Source: Betaproteobacteria bacterium SCN1
GTDB lineage: Bacteria > Pseudomonadota > Gammaproteobacteria > Burkholderiales > Thiobacillaceae
Reading direction: 5' to 3'
NCBI GenBank assembly: GCA_008923315.1
Contig: WBSF01000003.1
Span: 1 to 64,000, forward strand
Length of the DNA stretch: 64,000 nucleotides
Below are positions 63,802 through 64,000 of this stretch, piece after piece (the stretch's first letter is position 1; each line of letters starts with the position of its first letter). Position numbers and translations under genes: made by a program. The notes below the pieces were generated by a model. The model made no database searches, was not told where the DNA came from, and was given only the letters and a program-made list of their open reading frames with translations.

Positions 63802-64000
63802 CCGCACCCGCCGGCTGCGCGGCCGGCGGTGGCGTGAACGCGAAGTCCCAGGCCGCATAGCTGCCGGCGTTTTCAAAGCCGGACAGGTCGGATGAAAACC
63901 CCGACCGTTTCAGCGGCGTGCGCGCCGATCCGCTGCGCACGCCGACGATGCCGCGGCCGTCCGCTGCGGGAATGACCTGCATGTTGCCCCCGAAAGGATC
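63761..64000 (-). CDS. C-terminal end of a gene running off the right edge
   Basis: A minus-strand open frame of 79 codons with no start in the window proper reads GRGIVGVRSGSARTPLKRSG and AGSYAAWDFAF and ends in a Ser/Pro-rich tail. The AAWDF segment recalls the last turn of GLUG or hemagglutinin-type surface proteins. It overlaps the end of the small gene by 41 bp. The match is tentative. Confidence 0.4.
   Translation of the reverse strand, partial: DPFGGNMQVIPAADGRGIVGVRSGSARTPLKRSGFSSDLSGFENAGSYAAWDFAFTPPPAAQPAGAVTPSPPSSLFPSS

Overview
This 64 kb window is GC-rich chromosomal DNA (my estimate is well over 60% GC) from a betaproteobacterium, most likely of the Rhodocyclales (Azoarcus/Thauera/Aromatoleum type). 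The evidence is the PEP-CTERM proteins with an LAGLGL-type tail, an EpsA-like LuxR regulator, a giant two-partner-secretion (TPS) adhesin, and the general gene content. I see no rRNA, tRNA, CRISPR array, transposase or prophage.

Left part (1-36192) is mostly housekeeping. A minus-strand pyruvate dehydrogenase operon (E1-alpha, E1-beta, then one polypeptide joining E2 and E3) ends at a good terminator. It is followed by an M17 aminopeptidase, an RluA-type pseudouridine synthase, a periplasmic DsrE-like protein, a Met/His/Cys-rich secreted peptide, folE, a DUF1127-SnoaL fusion divergent from a MocR regulator with a direct-repeat operator, a TPP enzyme, a CBS protein, transaldolase, aroC, a phospholipase D protein and a HAMP-adenylate cyclase. 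At 21.1-22.7 kb is a small accessory patch: a frameshifted membrane protein of lower GC, a decayed HTH antitoxin and an intact higBA pair. Next come an MFS carrier, YbaK protein, retropepsin-like protease, cold-shock protein, methyltransferase, MscS channel, TrhO, an epimerase, a hydrolase, an ABC exporter (ATPase plus FtsX permease), a GDSL esterase and YchJ.

Right part (36554-64000) is a surface-protein region. Three PEP-CTERM genes and an EpsA-like regulator lead to a second group: a periplasmic-binding-like protein, the TPS transporter TpsB, a 3408-residue TpsA adhesin, two more PEP-CTERM proteins, and then a six-gene operon. That operon encodes an ExbB-type proton channel fused to a secreted DUF2341/LamG-like head, ExbD, TonB, a Porin_5 protein, a secreted ankyrin protein and a secreted coiled-coil protein. 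I infer that a dedicated TonB-ExbBD motor serves the adhesin or its porin.

The most notable non-coding signal is a promoter architecture repeated in this region. A 16-bp dyad (TGAGCC-N4-GGCTCA and variants) is followed, 44 bp after its end, by a -10-like hexamer; three copies also carry GTGTCA or GTGTAA 11 bp before that hexamer. It precedes three PEP-CTERM genes and epsA, a further copy faces the 36.9-37.6 kb gene-free stretch, and a variant one helical turn shorter precedes the ExbB operon. This suggests a co-regulated surface regulon, possibly controlled by the EpsA-like protein. A second oddity is a pair of 26-bp repeats at 37.1 and 37.35 kb, each followed by a hairpin whose stem sequence differs but whose pairing is kept.
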